DNA of 64,000 nt from Paracoccaceae bacterium (GCA_019454225.1 CP075370.1:858001-922000); one strand, 5' to 3'. Numbered from the stretch's first letter, positions 52,762 to 62,305 are shown. A program made the numbers and translations. Notes: generated by a model not told the origin, from the sequence alone.

Positions 52762-54995
52762 TTCCAGAATCTCCCCCACTGCCGGTCAAGGCCCGGCGCG
52801 TGATACCCGCGAACCTGTTCGTAAAGCCGACCGTCAACTTCGAGCCGTGCACCGCCGTCACGTCCGAACGGCCGCAGCACGGACTTCGAGGTCTGCCGCG
52901 ACGGCTGGCCGATCACCCAGTTGAGCGGAACCTCGATCAGGATGCCCTTGTCGAACGAACCGCTGCCGAAATCGGCGGCGCTGACATTGGTCTTGGTGGC
53001 GAATGCGCCGACCTTCCAGCCGTTCGCGAATTCCCTCTGGATTGACAGCGTGGCGCCCGTGTCGCCCGCCAGGTAGCGACCGACGTCAAGCTGGACGTGG
53101 AAACCCTGCGCAAGTTCATAGTAGGCGCTGACGTGGCCGGTCGCCACGCGATAGGAATCCGGGCCGCCAGGGTTGGCATTGTCGGTTTCGTAAAGCCGCG
53201 CGGGCAGGTTGAACCCGAGCCCGCCGTCCGGCGACCGCTGGGCCACATAGTTCACCTCGGCGCCAAGGGCGAAGCGACTGCCCGCCGGTTTCCACAGAAC
53301 CTCGGCCGAGACGCCGCCGAACATCCGTTCCAGATAGCCAACCGAAATCCGGCCGTAGACATCGCGCCCGAGCTTCGTGTTCCAGTGCAGGGCCAGTTTC
53401 TCGAGTGCCGTCGTGCCCTCGGCATCATACCAGTAGACGGCCGACCGCACGGGTTGCAGGCGGCCGCGGTCGGGCAGGGGGGGGCGCTCATCCAGATTGC
53501 CTGCCAGCTTCTGCGTGACCGATCCTTCAAGCCGCAGGCCGGGCGCCAGATCCAGCCGCACGGTGCCGCGGATGCCGACGTCGAGCTTCAGCGGATCGCG
53601 CTGATCGAACAGGCGGAACCGCTGATACGGCGCCAGCGACCAGGCGAAGGCGGGGTAGAGATCGGGATCGCGCACCATGCCTGCCGGGCGGGCGCCAGCC
53701 GCGTCGATCCTGGCGCGGGCGCGCAGCGCGGCGGCGCCATCGGGCGCGAATTCCAGCGCCTCGATGTCCGAGCGCCGCAGGGTCACGGTTGACGTGGCCA
53801 TGCCTTCGCTGACCAGCACGATGTCGAACACGTCGATCGAAGGCGGCAGCGCGCGGGACATCGCGCGCGCCGCGCGGCCCACGGCCTGCGCGCCGGCGTC
53901 ATAGCGCGTGTTCCGGATGCGCAGTTCGCTGCGCCCGGCATCGGACCGCAGCCCCTCGATCTGGATGCCGTCATCGGCAAGCAGCCGCTTCAGACGTTCC
54001 ACCTGCGCGGTCTGCTGGGCGGGATCGGCAACCCAGGCGGTGCTCCAGCCGAGCGCCCCGGCGCTCTGGCGGGGTATCACGGATGCGGGGGCGCCCTCGG
54101 TGATGCCGCCGCCGGGGCGGGTCTTGGGGTCGATGGCGAACTGGGCGGCGATGCCGACGGTGCTGCCGTACATGTAGTAGGCGCCGATCGTGGCGCCAGG
54201 CGCCGCCCGATACTCGACACCCAGGTTCAGCGGGCTCTTGCGTTCGAAGGTGCCGCGCTTGCCGGCCTCTTCCGCGTAGGCGTCGCTGGAGTATTCGGCC
54301 TTGAGCGTCCAGCGGTCATCGACCTGCCATTCGATCCCGCCGAAGGGCGCGGCCGGCCCGCGGAACCAGGTGTCGGTGTTGAAGTTGCCGCCAAAGCCGA
54401 TGTCGATGGGCGGGCGAACGCCAAAGGGAGACCCGATCGAGCCGTGGCTGCCAAGCCGGCCCCATCCGAGGCCGACGGTGGCCTTGAAACGCGGCGTGAT
54501 GTTCTTGGTTGCCACGATGTATTCGCCAGCCAGCACGCCGGTGCCCGCGAAGTCCTGCAGGCCAATGGTAACGGCCGGAACGTAGCGGCCTTCCTTGAGT
54601 ATCTGATAGCGCAGGTCGAAGCTGCGGTCGTAGTAGGTATCGAACTGGTTCTCGCCCGCGCAGTCGGGCGGGCAGAAGTTGCGGTTCCAGTCGCGCACCC
54701 CCAGGAAGCGGAAGCTGCCCGACAGGCGCGGCGTGATCTGGAACGACAGGGTGGTGCGGCTGATCGGCCCGAAATGCGACGTCGCAATCGAAATCTCGCC
54801 ATCGGGCTGCGCTTCGCCGGACGGCATGTCGATGAGGCCGGTGGCACCATACATGTTCAGGCTGGTTCGCGGGCGCGGAGCATCGCCACCGTCCTGCGCC
54901 ACCGACGGGATCGCCAGCGACAGGAGCGCCACCGCCGAGACGGTGGCCGCGAGGGCACGCGCGCGATGTGATCCTATGAACTGCAGAACCGGCAT
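52758..54995 (-). CDS. yjbH: YjbH-domain outer-membrane protein
   Basis: This 745-residue exported protein belongs to the YjbH family (PF06082), predicted outer-membrane beta-barrels tied to exopolysaccharide. A long signal peptide (about 1-33, cut near SVAQ) is followed by the family start SLNMYGATGLIDMPSGEAQPDGEI, many alternating amphipathic strands, and YDRSFDLRYQILKEGRYVPAVTIGLQDFAGTG. Residues 320-420 form a more soluble, mixed alpha/beta insert (ERLKRLLADDGIQIEGLRSD). It is the first gene of the yjbH-yjbF pair and lies 90 bases downstream of the capD-like gene. Confidence 0.9.
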   Translation of the reverse strand: MPVLQFIGSHRARALAATVSAVALLSLAIPSVAQDGGDAPRPRTSLNMYGATGLIDMPSGEAQPDGEISIATSHFGPISRTTLSFQITPRLSGSFRFLGVRDWNRNFCPPDCAGENQFDTYYDRSFDLRYQILKEGRYVPAVTIGLQDFAGTGVLAGEYIVATKNITPRFKATVGLGWGRLGSHGSIGSPFGVRPPIDIGFGGNFNTDTWFRGPAAPFGGIEWQVDDRWTLKAEYSSDAYAEEAGKRGTFERKSPLNLGVEYRAAPGATIGAYYMYGSTVGIAAQFAIDPKTRPGGGITEGAPASVIPRQSAGALGWSTAWVADPAQQTAQVERLKRLLADDGIQIEGLRSDAGRSELRIRNTRYDAGAQAVGRAARAMSRALPPSIDVFDIVLVSEGMATSTVTLRRSDIEALEFAPDGAAALRARARIDAAGARPAGMVRDPDLYPAFAWSLAPYQRFRLFDQRDPLKLDVGIRGTVRLDLAPGLRLEGSVTQKLAGNLDERPPLPDRGRLQPVRSAVYWYDAEGTTALEKLALHWNTKLGRDVYGRISVGYLERMFGGVSAEVLWKPAGSRFALGAEVNYVAQRSPDGGLGFNLPARLYETDNANPGGPDSYRVATGHVSAYYELAQGFHVQLDVGRYLAGDTGATLSIQREFANGWKVGAFATKTNVSAADFGSGSFDKGILIEVPLNWVIGQPSRQTSKSVLRPFGRDGGARLEVDGRLYEQVRGYHAPGLDRQWGRFWK

Positions 54996-55085
54996 CGAAA
55001 CCCCCCGAACCGTGCCCGGTGACCTTATTCAGGCGCTTTCCGCGCGGCAATGGTGAAGCTTGCCCCGCGTCGCCTGCGCGCAGCA

Positions 55086-57014
55086 CTATGGCAAAGCGGC
55101 AACCTGCGGCGGGACCGTGGGGCCGTGGTATTCCTCGACATAGTCGCTGACCACGGAGCGCGCAGCGTCGGCGTCGCCGACCGCCACGGCAGACCGCAGG
55201 GCGCGCAGGGCGGCGGCCATCTTGAGTTCGGTCAGGCTGCGTTCCTCGGCGCGGAGGATCTTGGGATGCGGCGTGGTCAGAAGCCCCTCGCCGATCAGCA
55301 GCTCCTCGTGCAGTTTCTCGCCGGGCCGCAATCCGATCACCGTGATCTCGATATCGCCGTTGGGGTTCGCGTGGTCGCGGACCGAACAGCCCGCAGCCTC
55401 GATCATCTGCACGGCAAGGTCGCGGATACGGACGGGTTTGCCCATGTCCAGCACATAGACATCGCCCCCGCTTCCCTCGGCCGGATCGGCAAACGATCCC
55501 GCCAGCAGGATGAGCTTGACCGCCTCGGCAATCGTCATGAAGTAGCGTGTGACGTCGTCGTGGGTCAGCGTCACGGGACCGCCGCGGGCGATCTGTTCCT
55601 TGAACAGGGGCACGACCGATCCCGACGAGCCCAGCACGTTTCCGAAGCGCACGATCGAGAACACGCAGCCGGACGAGCGTTTGGCGAGATCCTGGATCAC
55701 CAGCTCTGCCAGCCGTTTCGATGCGCCCATGATGTTCGTCGGCCGCACCGCCTTGTCCGTCGAGACGAGAACGAAGCGCTTGACACCCGCCTCGTTGGCG
55801 GCATCGCCCATCGTGCGGGTGCCAAGCACGTTGTTGGCAAGCCCGGCAATCGGGTTCGCCTCGACCAGCGGCACATGCTTGTAGGCGGCGGCGTGGACCA
55901 CCACCTCGACCGCGTTGTCGCGCATCACCATGCGCGCCATCCGGGCATCGGTTGCCGAGCCGAGGACCGGCACGATCTCGATATCAAGGCCCTCGTTCAG
56001 TTCGCGCAACTCACGGTCGATGCTGTAGAGCGCGATCTCGCTGACATCGAACAGCACCAGCCGCCTTGGCCGGAGGGCCAGCAACTGTCGGCAGAGTTCC
56101 GACCCGACCGATCCGCCCGCGCCGCTGACCAGGACCACGCGCCCGGCGTAGGCCCCCGCCGCGGGCGCCAGCACGCCGTCGATCTGGCGGCGGTTCAGGA
56201 ACCGGCCCGGCACGACAGGGGTCAGCGAATCGACCAGAGCCTCCTCGCCGATCAGCTGGGCGAAGGATGGCACCGACATCACCTGCAACCCGATCTCGCC
56301 CATCCGGCGCGCGACCTGAGCCAGCCGCGGTGCCGGAACCGAAGGCATCGCCAGAATCACGCGATCCACGTCGAACCGGCGGGCTATCTGCGTGATCCGG
56401 TCCGATCCGTGAACCCGCAGGCCGGCGACCGACATTCCGTGCAGCGCCGCGTTGTCGTCGACGAAGGCCACGGGCATGATGCTCTGATGCGCGCGAAGCG
56501 CCGCGGCAAGCTGGACCCCGGTGTTGCCTGCGCCGTAGATCAGCACCCGCTTGCGCGGCTGGCCCAGCCTCAGCACCCATTGCAGCAGGTGCAGCAGCAA
56601 CACCCGCGTGGTGACCGACAGCAGGAAGGCCATCAGCCCGAACAGGACCACGCCGGTCCCGGGAAAGAAAGGCCCGAACTGGGCCAGCGACAGCCCGAAC
56701 CCGAGGGTCAGCAGGACGGAGGCAAAGGCCGTGTTCAGGATCGCCCGCGATTCGTAGGCCTTGAGCTGCACCCGGTGAAGGCCGAGCGCCAGCGATGTGA
56801 CCGTCGCAAGCAGCGTCACCACGGCAAATTGCAGCGCCATGCGTTCGACGAAGGGCACGGTCGGAACGGCGCTGTAGACGACGGACACCGCAAGCAGCAG
56901 GGCCAGCGGCGCACAGATCACATCGATTGCCAGCAGCAGAACACGCTTCTGCGAGCGCGAGAGGCGGTCGAACAACGAGAACAGGAGGGCCCGGAATGCC
57001 GCCATCGGTGTCAA
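55086..57014 (-). CDS. capD: Membrane nucleotide-sugar 4,6-dehydratase (CapD/PglF/WbpM-like)
   Basis: This 642-residue protein probably converts UDP-GlcNAc to a 4-keto-6-deoxy sugar for surface polysaccharide. Four membrane helices (about 10-125) precede a Rossmann-like domain (GAGNTGVQLAAAL, about 150-270) and a short-chain dehydrogenase domain starting at VSGAGGSVGSELCRQLL (about 295). The catalytic segment is STDKAVRPTNIMGASKR, with Met in place of the usual Tyr of YxxxK, as in WbpM and PglF. No glycosyltransferase or polymerase genes are in view, so it must serve an unlinked pathway. Its start has no strong ribosome site. Confidence 0.92.
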   Translation of the reverse strand: MTPMAAFRALLFSLFDRLSRSQKRVLLLAIDVICAPLALLLAVSVVYSAVPTVPFVERMALQFAVVTLLATVTSLALGLHRVQLKAYESRAILNTAFASVLLTLGFGLSLAQFGPFFPGTGVVLFGLMAFLLSVTTRVLLLHLLQWVLRLGQPRKRVLIYGAGNTGVQLAAALRAHQSIMPVAFVDDNAALHGMSVAGLRVHGSDRITQIARRFDVDRVILAMPSVPAPRLAQVARRMGEIGLQVMSVPSFAQLIGEEALVDSLTPVVPGRFLNRRQIDGVLAPAAGAYAGRVVLVSGAGGSVGSELCRQLLALRPRRLVLFDVSEIALYSIDRELRELNEGLDIEIVPVLGSATDARMARMVMRDNAVEVVVHAAAYKHVPLVEANPIAGLANNVLGTRTMGDAANEAGVKRFVLVSTDKAVRPTNIMGASKRLAELVIQDLAKRSSGCVFSIVRFGNVLGSSGSVVPLFKEQIARGGPVTLTHDDVTRYFMTIAEAVKLILLAGSFADPAEGSGGDVYVLDMGKPVRIRDLAVQMIEAAGCSVRDHANPNGDIEITVIGLRPGEKLHEELLIGEGLLTTPHPKILRAEERSLTELKMAAALRALRSAVAVGDADAARSVVSDYVEEYHGPTVPPQVAALP

Positions 57015-57083
57015 TCACGCCCCTGCAAGAAATCCTGGTCCATCTGCCCGATCCACAGGATCGCTTCGAACCCTTCGAGTATT

Positions 57084-57241
57084 ACGCTGCAATTGCATCT
57101 GAGTCTGCCCCTGCGATAGCGCCGTTCAGGGATTCGGGCAAGTTTCCTGCGGACTCTGCCGCCGTGAAAGGCGGTATTCTGCCGGAATGCCGCACGAAAA
57201 GGCAGGTTTGCCGCGCGAAACGTCGGGCGTGACGCTGCAAT
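57084..57241. repeat. Repeated ACGCTGCAAT in the capD upstream region
   Basis: ACGCTGCAAT occurs at 57084-57093 and 57232-57241; the second is part of GCTGC-AAT-GCAGC (57234-57246), a perfect dyad. Both lie in the 251-base gap upstream of capD and downstream of dctM. Possible regulator sites. I see no gene in 57015-57265. Confidence 0.3.
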
Positions 57242-57265
57242 GCAGCACAACTCGGGGTTGTTCGC

Positions 57266-58576
57266 CTACAGGAGGAACAACACGATTCCCGGGAAGAGAA
57301 CCAGCAGCACGACGCGCAGCAGGTCTGAGCCCACGAAGAACAGCACCGCATGCCAGGTTTCCGGCAGCGGGGTCTGGCGATCCATCGTGTTGATGACGAA
57401 CAGGTTCATCCCCACCGGCGGCGTGATCAGCCCGACCTCGACCACGATCAGCACCAGGATTCCGAACCAGATCGCTGTGGCCTCGGGCGACATCCCGAAA
57501 TCAAGTCCGGCGATAACCGGGAAGAACACCGGAATCGTCAGCAGGATCATCGAGAGGCTGTCCATGACGCAACCCAGGACAAGGTAGAAGACAAGGATGA
57601 TCACCAGCACCGCCCAGGGGCTGAAACCCTGCGCCAGAACGGTTGCCGACAGCGTCTGCGGTACCTGGGTCAACGCGAGGAACGCGTTGTAGACGGCCGC
57701 ACCCAGCACGATGAAGAAGATCATCGCGGTGGACTGTGCCGTGGCCAGAACCGACTGTATCAGGGTGCGGAATGTCAGCCCGCCGTTCGCCAGGGCGATC
57801 AGCCCGGTGCCGAGCGCACCGACCGAAGCGCCCTCGGTCGGGGTGAACCAGCCGCCATAGATACCGCCGACCACCAGCAGGAACACCAGCAGCACCGGCC
57901 AGACTGCCAGCAACGCGCGGAACCGCTCGGGGTATGCCACGCGGTCCCGATGCCCGGCGGTTCCCGGATACAGCCGCACGTAGAGGGCGATCACCAGCAT
58001 GTAGCCCACTGCGGCAAGCACCCCCGGCACGAAGGCCGCAAGGAAAAGCTTCGCGATGTTCTGTTCCGTCAGAATGGCATAGATGACCAGCACCACCGAA
58101 GGCGGGATGAGGATGCCGAGCGTACCGCCCGCGGCAAGCGCGGCGGTCGAGATGCCACCGGCATAGCCCGCGCGGCGCAGTTCCGGCAGGGCGACCTGGC
58201 CCATCGTCGCAGCCGTAGCGAGCGACGACCCGCAGATCGCCCCGAATCCGGCACAGGCCCCCACTGCGGCCATGGCGACGCCACCCTTGCGATGACCGAG
58301 CCAGGACTCCGCAGCCCTGAACAGGGCCTGGCTCATCCCGCCCAATGTTGCGAACTGACCCATCAGCAGGAACATCGGGATGATCGACAGCGAGTAGCTG
58401 GAGAAGGTGGCGAAGCTGTCCGACTTCATCTTGGCGAGGATCATGTTCGGGCCGCCGGTGACAATGGTCATCCCGGCCAGTCCGCAGACCAGCATGGCCA
58501 GCCCGATCGGCGCGCGGGCGAATATCATCAGCAGGAGGATGGGAAACGACCAGACCCCGATCTCGAAGTTGCTCAA
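57266..58576 (-). CDS. dctM: TRAP transporter large permease (DctM)
   Basis: This 436-residue inner-membrane protein is the ion-coupled permease of a tripartite ATP-independent transporter. It has about twelve hydrophobic segments and typical DctM motifs: FARAPIGLAMLVCGLAG, GFGAICGSSLATAATMG, SAALAAGGTLGILIPPS-like (here STAALAAGGTLGILIPPSVV) and LGCVMDSLSMILLTIPVF. The start is TTG 58576, overlapping the dctQ stop (TTGA), as the frame then begins right before the first helix. Substrate is unknown, probably an organic acid. Confidence 0.94.
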   Translation of the reverse strand: MSNFEIGVWSFPILLLMIFARAPIGLAMLVCGLAGMTIVTGGPNMILAKMKSDSFATFSSYSLSIIPMFLLMGQFATLGGMSQALFRAAESWLGHRKGGVAMAAVGACAGFGAICGSSLATAATMGQVALPELRRAGYAGGISTAALAAGGTLGILIPPSVVLVIYAILTEQNIAKLFLAAFVPGVLAAVGYMLVIALYVRLYPGTAGHRDRVAYPERFRALLAVWPVLLVFLLVVGGIYGGWFTPTEGASVGALGTGLIALANGGLTFRTLIQSVLATAQSTAMIFFIVLGAAVYNAFLALTQVPQTLSATVLAQGFSPWAVLVIILVFYLVLGCVMDSLSMILLTIPVFFPVIAGLDFGMSPEATAIWFGILVLIVVEVGLITPPVGMNLFVINTMDRQTPLPETWHAVLFFVGSDLLRVVLLVLFPGIVLFLL

Positions 58577-59160
58577 CGCCCGCCCCCCGGATCGTCCTGT
58601 GGCAGGATCACCCGGCCGCTGGCAGCCGTGGTCACGCGCGCCAGGGCGACATAAAGCCCGACGAGTGCGGCAACGCTGGCCGCGGCAAGGCTGGCCGCGT
58701 AGGCCCACCAGACCGGGAACTGCAGCAGGAAGGTGGTTTCGCCATTGCGGATCTTGCCCTGCATCCCGTCCTCAAGCCGCCAGGCGATGAACACCAGCAC
58801 GGCGGCAAAGACCACTTCCCAGAAGGCGGTCAGCCACAGGCCCGCGCGCGGGGGCAGGCGAGCGGTGAACAGGTCCACCGTGGCATGGCCCGACCGCAAC
58901 TGGCACCACGGCAGGAAGGCGAAGATGGCAAAGGCGATGCCCGACTCCACCAGTTCGAAATCGCCCTTCACCGGACCGAGGCCCAGCGACGCGAGCGCCG
59001 AGGCGGCACCTGGCGCGGCGGCGCCCAGCCAGTCCGACCAGGCCAGCGTCGCGAGCCCGCGCCCGAGCACCGACAGGCAAGTGACAAGGACGAGCGCGAC
59101 AAGGACAAGCCCCCCCGCGCCCGCCATGCCCCGGGCGACCAGATCGACGATTCGCGCCAT
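58573..59160 (-). CDS. dctQ: TRAP transporter small permease (DctQ)
   Basis: This 195-residue protein has four membrane segments and the DctQ pattern: a first helix LVLVALVLVTCLSVLGRG, then FAIFAFLPWCQLRSGHATVDLFT, with the conserved hydrophilic Gly-His-x-x-Val-Asp, and a last pair ending in VGLYVALARV. An extra stretch of about 25 residues (WSDWLGAAAPGAASALASLG) lies between helices 1 and 2. ATG 59160 lacks a clear ribosome site. It lies 35 bases after dctP and overlaps dctM. Confidence 0.9.
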   Translation of the reverse strand: MARIVDLVARGMAGAGGLVLVALVLVTCLSVLGRGLATLAWSDWLGAAAPGAASALASLGLGPVKGDFELVESGIAFAIFAFLPWCQLRSGHATVDLFTARLPPRAGLWLTAFWEVVFAAVLVFIAWRLEDGMQGKIRNGETTFLLQFPVWWAYAASLAAASVAALVGLYVALARVTTAASGRVILPQDDPGGGR

Positions 59161-59195
59161 GGCGAAACGGAGGGCGAGCGCCCGCCCCCCCTTGC

Positions 59196-60233
59196 CTACT
59201 TCGCGTGCCTTGCGATGGCGGCCTGCGCCTCTGCCAGCAGCGCCGCGCCGTCCACGCCGGTGGCCGTGATCTCGGCGACCCAGGCTTCCACGGTCGGCTG
59301 TGCTGCGGCTTTCCACTCGGCAATCTGGTCAGGCGTCAGTTCGATGATGTTGTTGCCCATCGCCAGTGTCGCGGCCCGGGCCGGTTCGTCCGCCGCCTGG
59401 CTTTCGCGGGCGGCGAAGGCCGAAAACTCCGCGCCGGAGTTCGCGTCGATCACCGCCTTCAGGTCGTCGGGCAGCCGGTCGTACACATCCTTGTTCATCG
59501 CCATCAGGAATACCGAGGTGTAAAGCGGCGCGCCCGGAAATTCGGTGTGGTTCTTCACCAGCTCCGAGGATTTCACGGCGCCTGTCACTTCCCACGGTAT
59601 GATGGTGGCGTCGATGACCCCCTTCGAGAGTGACTCTGCCACGGCGGGCACGGGCATGCCGACCGCCGTCGCGCCCAGCGTCTCGACCATCTTGTTCGTC
59701 ACCCGGGTCGGCGCCCGCAGCTTGACGCCCCGCAGGTCGGCCGTGGTGACGATGGGGGTTTTCGAGTGGATCAGGCCGGGGCCATGGCAGAACAGCCCGA
59801 TCACCTTCACATCCTTGAACTCGCCGGCGAAGAACCGGCTTTCGCCCAGTTCCCACATCGCCCGGGCGTGGCTTTCGGCATCGGTCATCAGGAAGGGCAG
59901 TTCAAACACCTCTGACTGCGGGAACCGGCCGGGGGTATAGCCCGGCAGGGTCCATACGATGTCGGCGACACCATCGGTCACCTGGTCAATGAGGTCGGCA
60001 GGACGCCCGCCAAGCTGCATCGCGGGATACTGCTCGATCTTGATGCGCCCGCCCGACTGCGATTCGACGTTCTGCGCCCAGACGTTCAGCACCCGCGTCG
60101 GCACGGGCGCCTGCGCCGGCAGGAAATAGGCCATCTTCAGCGTGACCTCCTGCGCGGCGGCGGGCATGCCCGCCAGCGTGCCGAGCGCGATCGCCAGCCC
60201 GAAGCCGAGCGCCGTTCTGCGTTTCATCGTCAT
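59196..60233 (-). CDS. dctP: TRAP transporter substrate-binding protein (DctP)
   Basis: This 345-residue periplasmic protein captures the TRAP substrate. A signal peptide (about 1-27, cut after AAAQ) precedes the DctP domain (PF03480) with VTLKMAYFLPAQAPVPTRVL, then LRGVKLRAPTRVTNKMVETLGA, where the conserved Arg binds the substrate carboxylate. I chose ATG 60233, with GGGAGG at proper spacing; ATG 60239 sits directly on the Shine-Dalgarno. It is first in dctPQM. An organic acid substrate is inferred from the Arg. Confidence 0.94.
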   Translation of the reverse strand: MTMKRRTALGFGLAIALGTLAGMPAAAQEVTLKMAYFLPAQAPVPTRVLNVWAQNVESQSGGRIKIEQYPAMQLGGRPADLIDQVTDGVADIVWTLPGYTPGRFPQSEVFELPFLMTDAESHARAMWELGESRFFAGEFKDVKVIGLFCHGPGLIHSKTPIVTTADLRGVKLRAPTRVTNKMVETLGATAVGMPVPAVAESLSKGVIDATIIPWEVTGAVKSSELVKNHTEFPGAPLYTSVFLMAMNKDVYDRLPDDLKAVIDANSGAEFSAFAARESQAADEPARAATLAMGNNIIELTPDQIAEWKAAAQPTVEAWVAEITATGVDGAALLAEAQAAIARHAK

Positions 60234-60312
60234 GGTCATCCTCCCTTTGTGTCATGGCGCCTTGCGGCAGGTTCTGCCCGGCGCCCTTGTACGTGCAGTT
60301 CTGCCACGGGTC

Positions 60313-60325
60313 GTATCAGGCATAC
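60313..60325. promoter_or_regulatory. Dyad upstream of dctP
   Basis: GTAT-CAGGC-ATAC lies 80 bases upstream of the dctP start. GTAT/ATAC dyads are common for GntR-family regulators that often control TRAP operons, but no such regulator gene is adjacent and the central spacing is wider than usual. Confidence 0.35.
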
Positions 60326-60388
60326 ACTGAATTTCACACGCGCATCCATGCCCGCGCGCTTATGCCCCCCGACGGTGTGGCCGGTGAT

Positions 60389-60715
60389 TCAGCGGGCCGG
60401 GTGACGCGGGCGGCTGCGCAGGAACAGCATCAGGGGCAAGCCGCAACTGACCCCGATGCAGAACGTTGCGGGAATGACCAGCAGCAGCAACCGGTCACGC
60501 CGCGCCTGTGCCTCGGCCACCGCCCAGACGGTCAGGGCGATGGCGGCAATTGTCAGATCCCAGGTCAGGCCGGTTGTTGACGCATTGACATACCATGCGT
60601 CGATCAGACCGGACAGGCCCGTGCCCGTCTCGCGCATGTGGGTCAGGAACCAGGCCATCGGATGCACCGCACCCCAGATGGCCAGACCCAGCCAGACCCA
60701 CCGCAGCGCTGTCAT
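60389..60715 (-). CDS. DUF2834-type small membrane protein
   Basis: This 108-residue protein has three hydrophobic segments: WVWLGLAIWGAVHPMAWFL at the N-terminus, a middle helix TWDLTIAAIALTVWAVAEA and LLLLVIPATFCIGVSCGLPLMLFL at the end, as in DUF2834 proteins. Its ATG overlaps the stop of the small lipoprotein gene (ATGA), so it belongs to the argH transcript. Function is unknown. An Arg-rich tail should face the cytoplasm. Confidence 0.75.
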   Translation of the reverse strand: MTALRWVWLGLAIWGAVHPMAWFLTHMRETGTGLSGLIDAWYVNASTTGLTWDLTIAAIALTVWAVAEAQARRDRLLLLVIPATFCIGVSCGLPLMLFLRSRPRHPAR

Positions 60716-60846
60716 TCCGCCAGGACCACGCCCACACGGGCGTCGCCCGAAATGGTGACACCGTCGGCTTTCTTGGCGGGCGCGACGGGCGGGCCGTCGG
60801 CGCCACAGGCAGCCAGGAGCAGGGCAGCTATCAGAATCTTCGGCAT
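60712..60846 (-). CDS. Very small lipoprotein downstream of argH
   Basis: This is a 44-residue predicted lipoprotein. MPKILIAALLLAACGADG gives a clear signal with lipobox LAAC (Cys14). The mature part is only about 31 residues, Pro/Ala/Lys then Val/Gly-rich (VTISGDARVGVVL). GAGGT lies 5 bases before the ATG, and its TGA overlaps the next start. It sits 33 bases after argH. I do not know a function. Good coding signs (ribosome site, coupling, lipobox) make it credible despite its size. Confidence 0.75.
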   Translation of the reverse strand: MPKILIAALLLAACGADGPPVAPAKKADGVTISGDARVGVVLAE

Positions 60847-60879
60847 CTTTACCTCGGTCTTGCTTTCAGGTTCGTGGCC

Positions 60880-62283
60880 CTACTTGCCCTGCGAGAGCGC
60901 TGCCTGCCACCGCGCGATCTGCTCGCGCACGCGGATCGGCGCCGTTCCGCCGTAGGAGGTGCGCGAACGGATCGAGTTTTCCACTCCCAGCACGCCGAAG
61001 ACATCTTCCGTGATCGCGGCGTGAACCGCCTGCATCTCGGCCAGGGTGAGGTCGGGCAGATCGCATCCCCTTGCCTCGGCCCGGGCCACCAGCGTTCCGG
61101 TCACGTGATGGGCATCGCGGAATGGAAGGCCAAGTTCGCGAACCAGCCAGTCGGCAAGGTCGGTGGCGGTCGAGAATCCGGCCCCGGCGGCGGCGGACAG
61201 CGCCGGGCGGTTCGCCTGCATGTCGGCCACCATGCCCGTCATCGCAGCCAGCCCCAGCATCAGGTTGTCGGCCGCGTCGAACACCTGTTCCTTGTCTTCC
61301 TGCATGTCCTTGGAATAGGTCAGGGCCAGTCCCTTCATCACCGTGAACAGTGCGACCGTCGCGCCAAGGATGCGCCCGAGCTTGGCACGCAGCAACTCGG
61401 CCGCGTCGGGGTTCTTCTTCTGCGGCATGATGCTGCTTCCGGTCGTCCAGCGGTCTGACAGCCGAACGAAGCGGAACTGCGCGGACGACCAGATCACCAG
61501 CTCTTCGGCAAAGCGCGACAGGTGCATGGCGCAGATGCTTGCCGCCGACAGGAATTCCAGCGCGAAATCGCGGTCGCTGACGGAGTCGAGGCTGTTGGCC
61601 GTCGGCCGGTCGAAGCCGAGCGCGGCGGCGGTCATGCCCCGGTCGATGGAAAAGCCTGTGCCCGCCAGCGCGGCGGCACCCAGCGGGCACTCGTTCATCC
61701 GCGTGCGTGCATCGGCGAACCGGCCCCGGTCGCGCGCCAGCATTTCCACATATGCCATCATGTGATGGCCCCAGGTCACCGGCTGCGCCGTCTGCAGATG
61801 GGTGAAGCCCGGCATCGGCCAGTCTGCCCCGGCTTCGGCCTGCGCAAGGAAGGCACGCATCAGCGCCTCGATCCCCGACACCGCTGCGTCGCACTGGTCA
61901 CGCACCCACAGACGGAAATCGACCGCAACCTGGTCGTTGCGCGACCGCGCCGTATGCAGTCGGCCGGCCGGTGCGCCGATGATCTCTTTCAGCCGGGCCT
62001 CCACATTCATGTGGATGTCTTCGTATTCCACACGGAACGGGAACGTGCCGCCCTCGATCTCTGACAAGACGGTGAGCAGCCCTTCCCCGATGGCCTCGGC
62101 ATCGCTATCGCTCAGGATGCCGCAGGCGGCCAGCATCGCCGCATGCGCACGGCTGCCCGCGATGTCCTGCGGCGCGAGCCGCCGGTCGAACCCGATCGAG
62201 GCGTTGATCGCCTGCATGATCGCGTCCGGTCCGGCGGCGAAACGCCCGCCCCACATGGCATTCGCGTCGGTCTTGTCGGTCAT
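60880..62283 (-). CDS. argH: Argininosuccinate lyase
   Basis: This 467-residue enzyme splits argininosuccinate to arginine and fumarate, the last step of arginine synthesis. The superfamily signature [12 protein letters not shown] holds the catalytic Ser loop; [19 protein letters not shown] and [16 protein letters not shown] are the other two conserved regions. Length is standard. GAAGG precedes the ATG. Its start codon is only 22 bases from that of the divergent tlpA-like gene, so the two promoters must overlap or extend into coding sequence. Two tiny membrane-associated genes follow it. Cytosolic homotetramer in the family. Confidence 0.97.
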   Translation of the reverse strand: MTDKTDANAMWGGRFAAGPDAIMQAINASIGFDRRLAPQDIAGSRAHAAMLAACGILSDSDAEAIGEGLLTVLSEIEGGTFPFRVEYEDIHMNVEARLKEIIGAPAGRLHTARSRNDQVAVDFRLWVRDQCDAAVSGIEALMRAFLAQAEAGADWPMPGFTHLQTAQPVTWGHHMMAYVEMLARDRGRFADARTRMNECPLGAAALAGTGFSIDRGMTAAALGFDRPTANSLDSVSDRDFALEFLSAASICAMHLSRFAEELVIWSSAQFRFVRLSDRWTTGSSIMPQKKNPDAAELLRAKLGRILGATVALFTVMKGLALTYSKDMQEDKEQVFDAADNLMLGLAAMTGMVADMQANRPALSAAAGAGFSTATDLADWLVRELGLPFRDAHHVTGTLVARAEARGCDLPDLTLAEMQAVHAAITEDVFGVLGVENSIRSRTSYGGTAPIRVREQIARWQAALSQGK

Positions 62284-62305
62284 GGCTGCGGCCTTCGGAG
62301 GTTAC

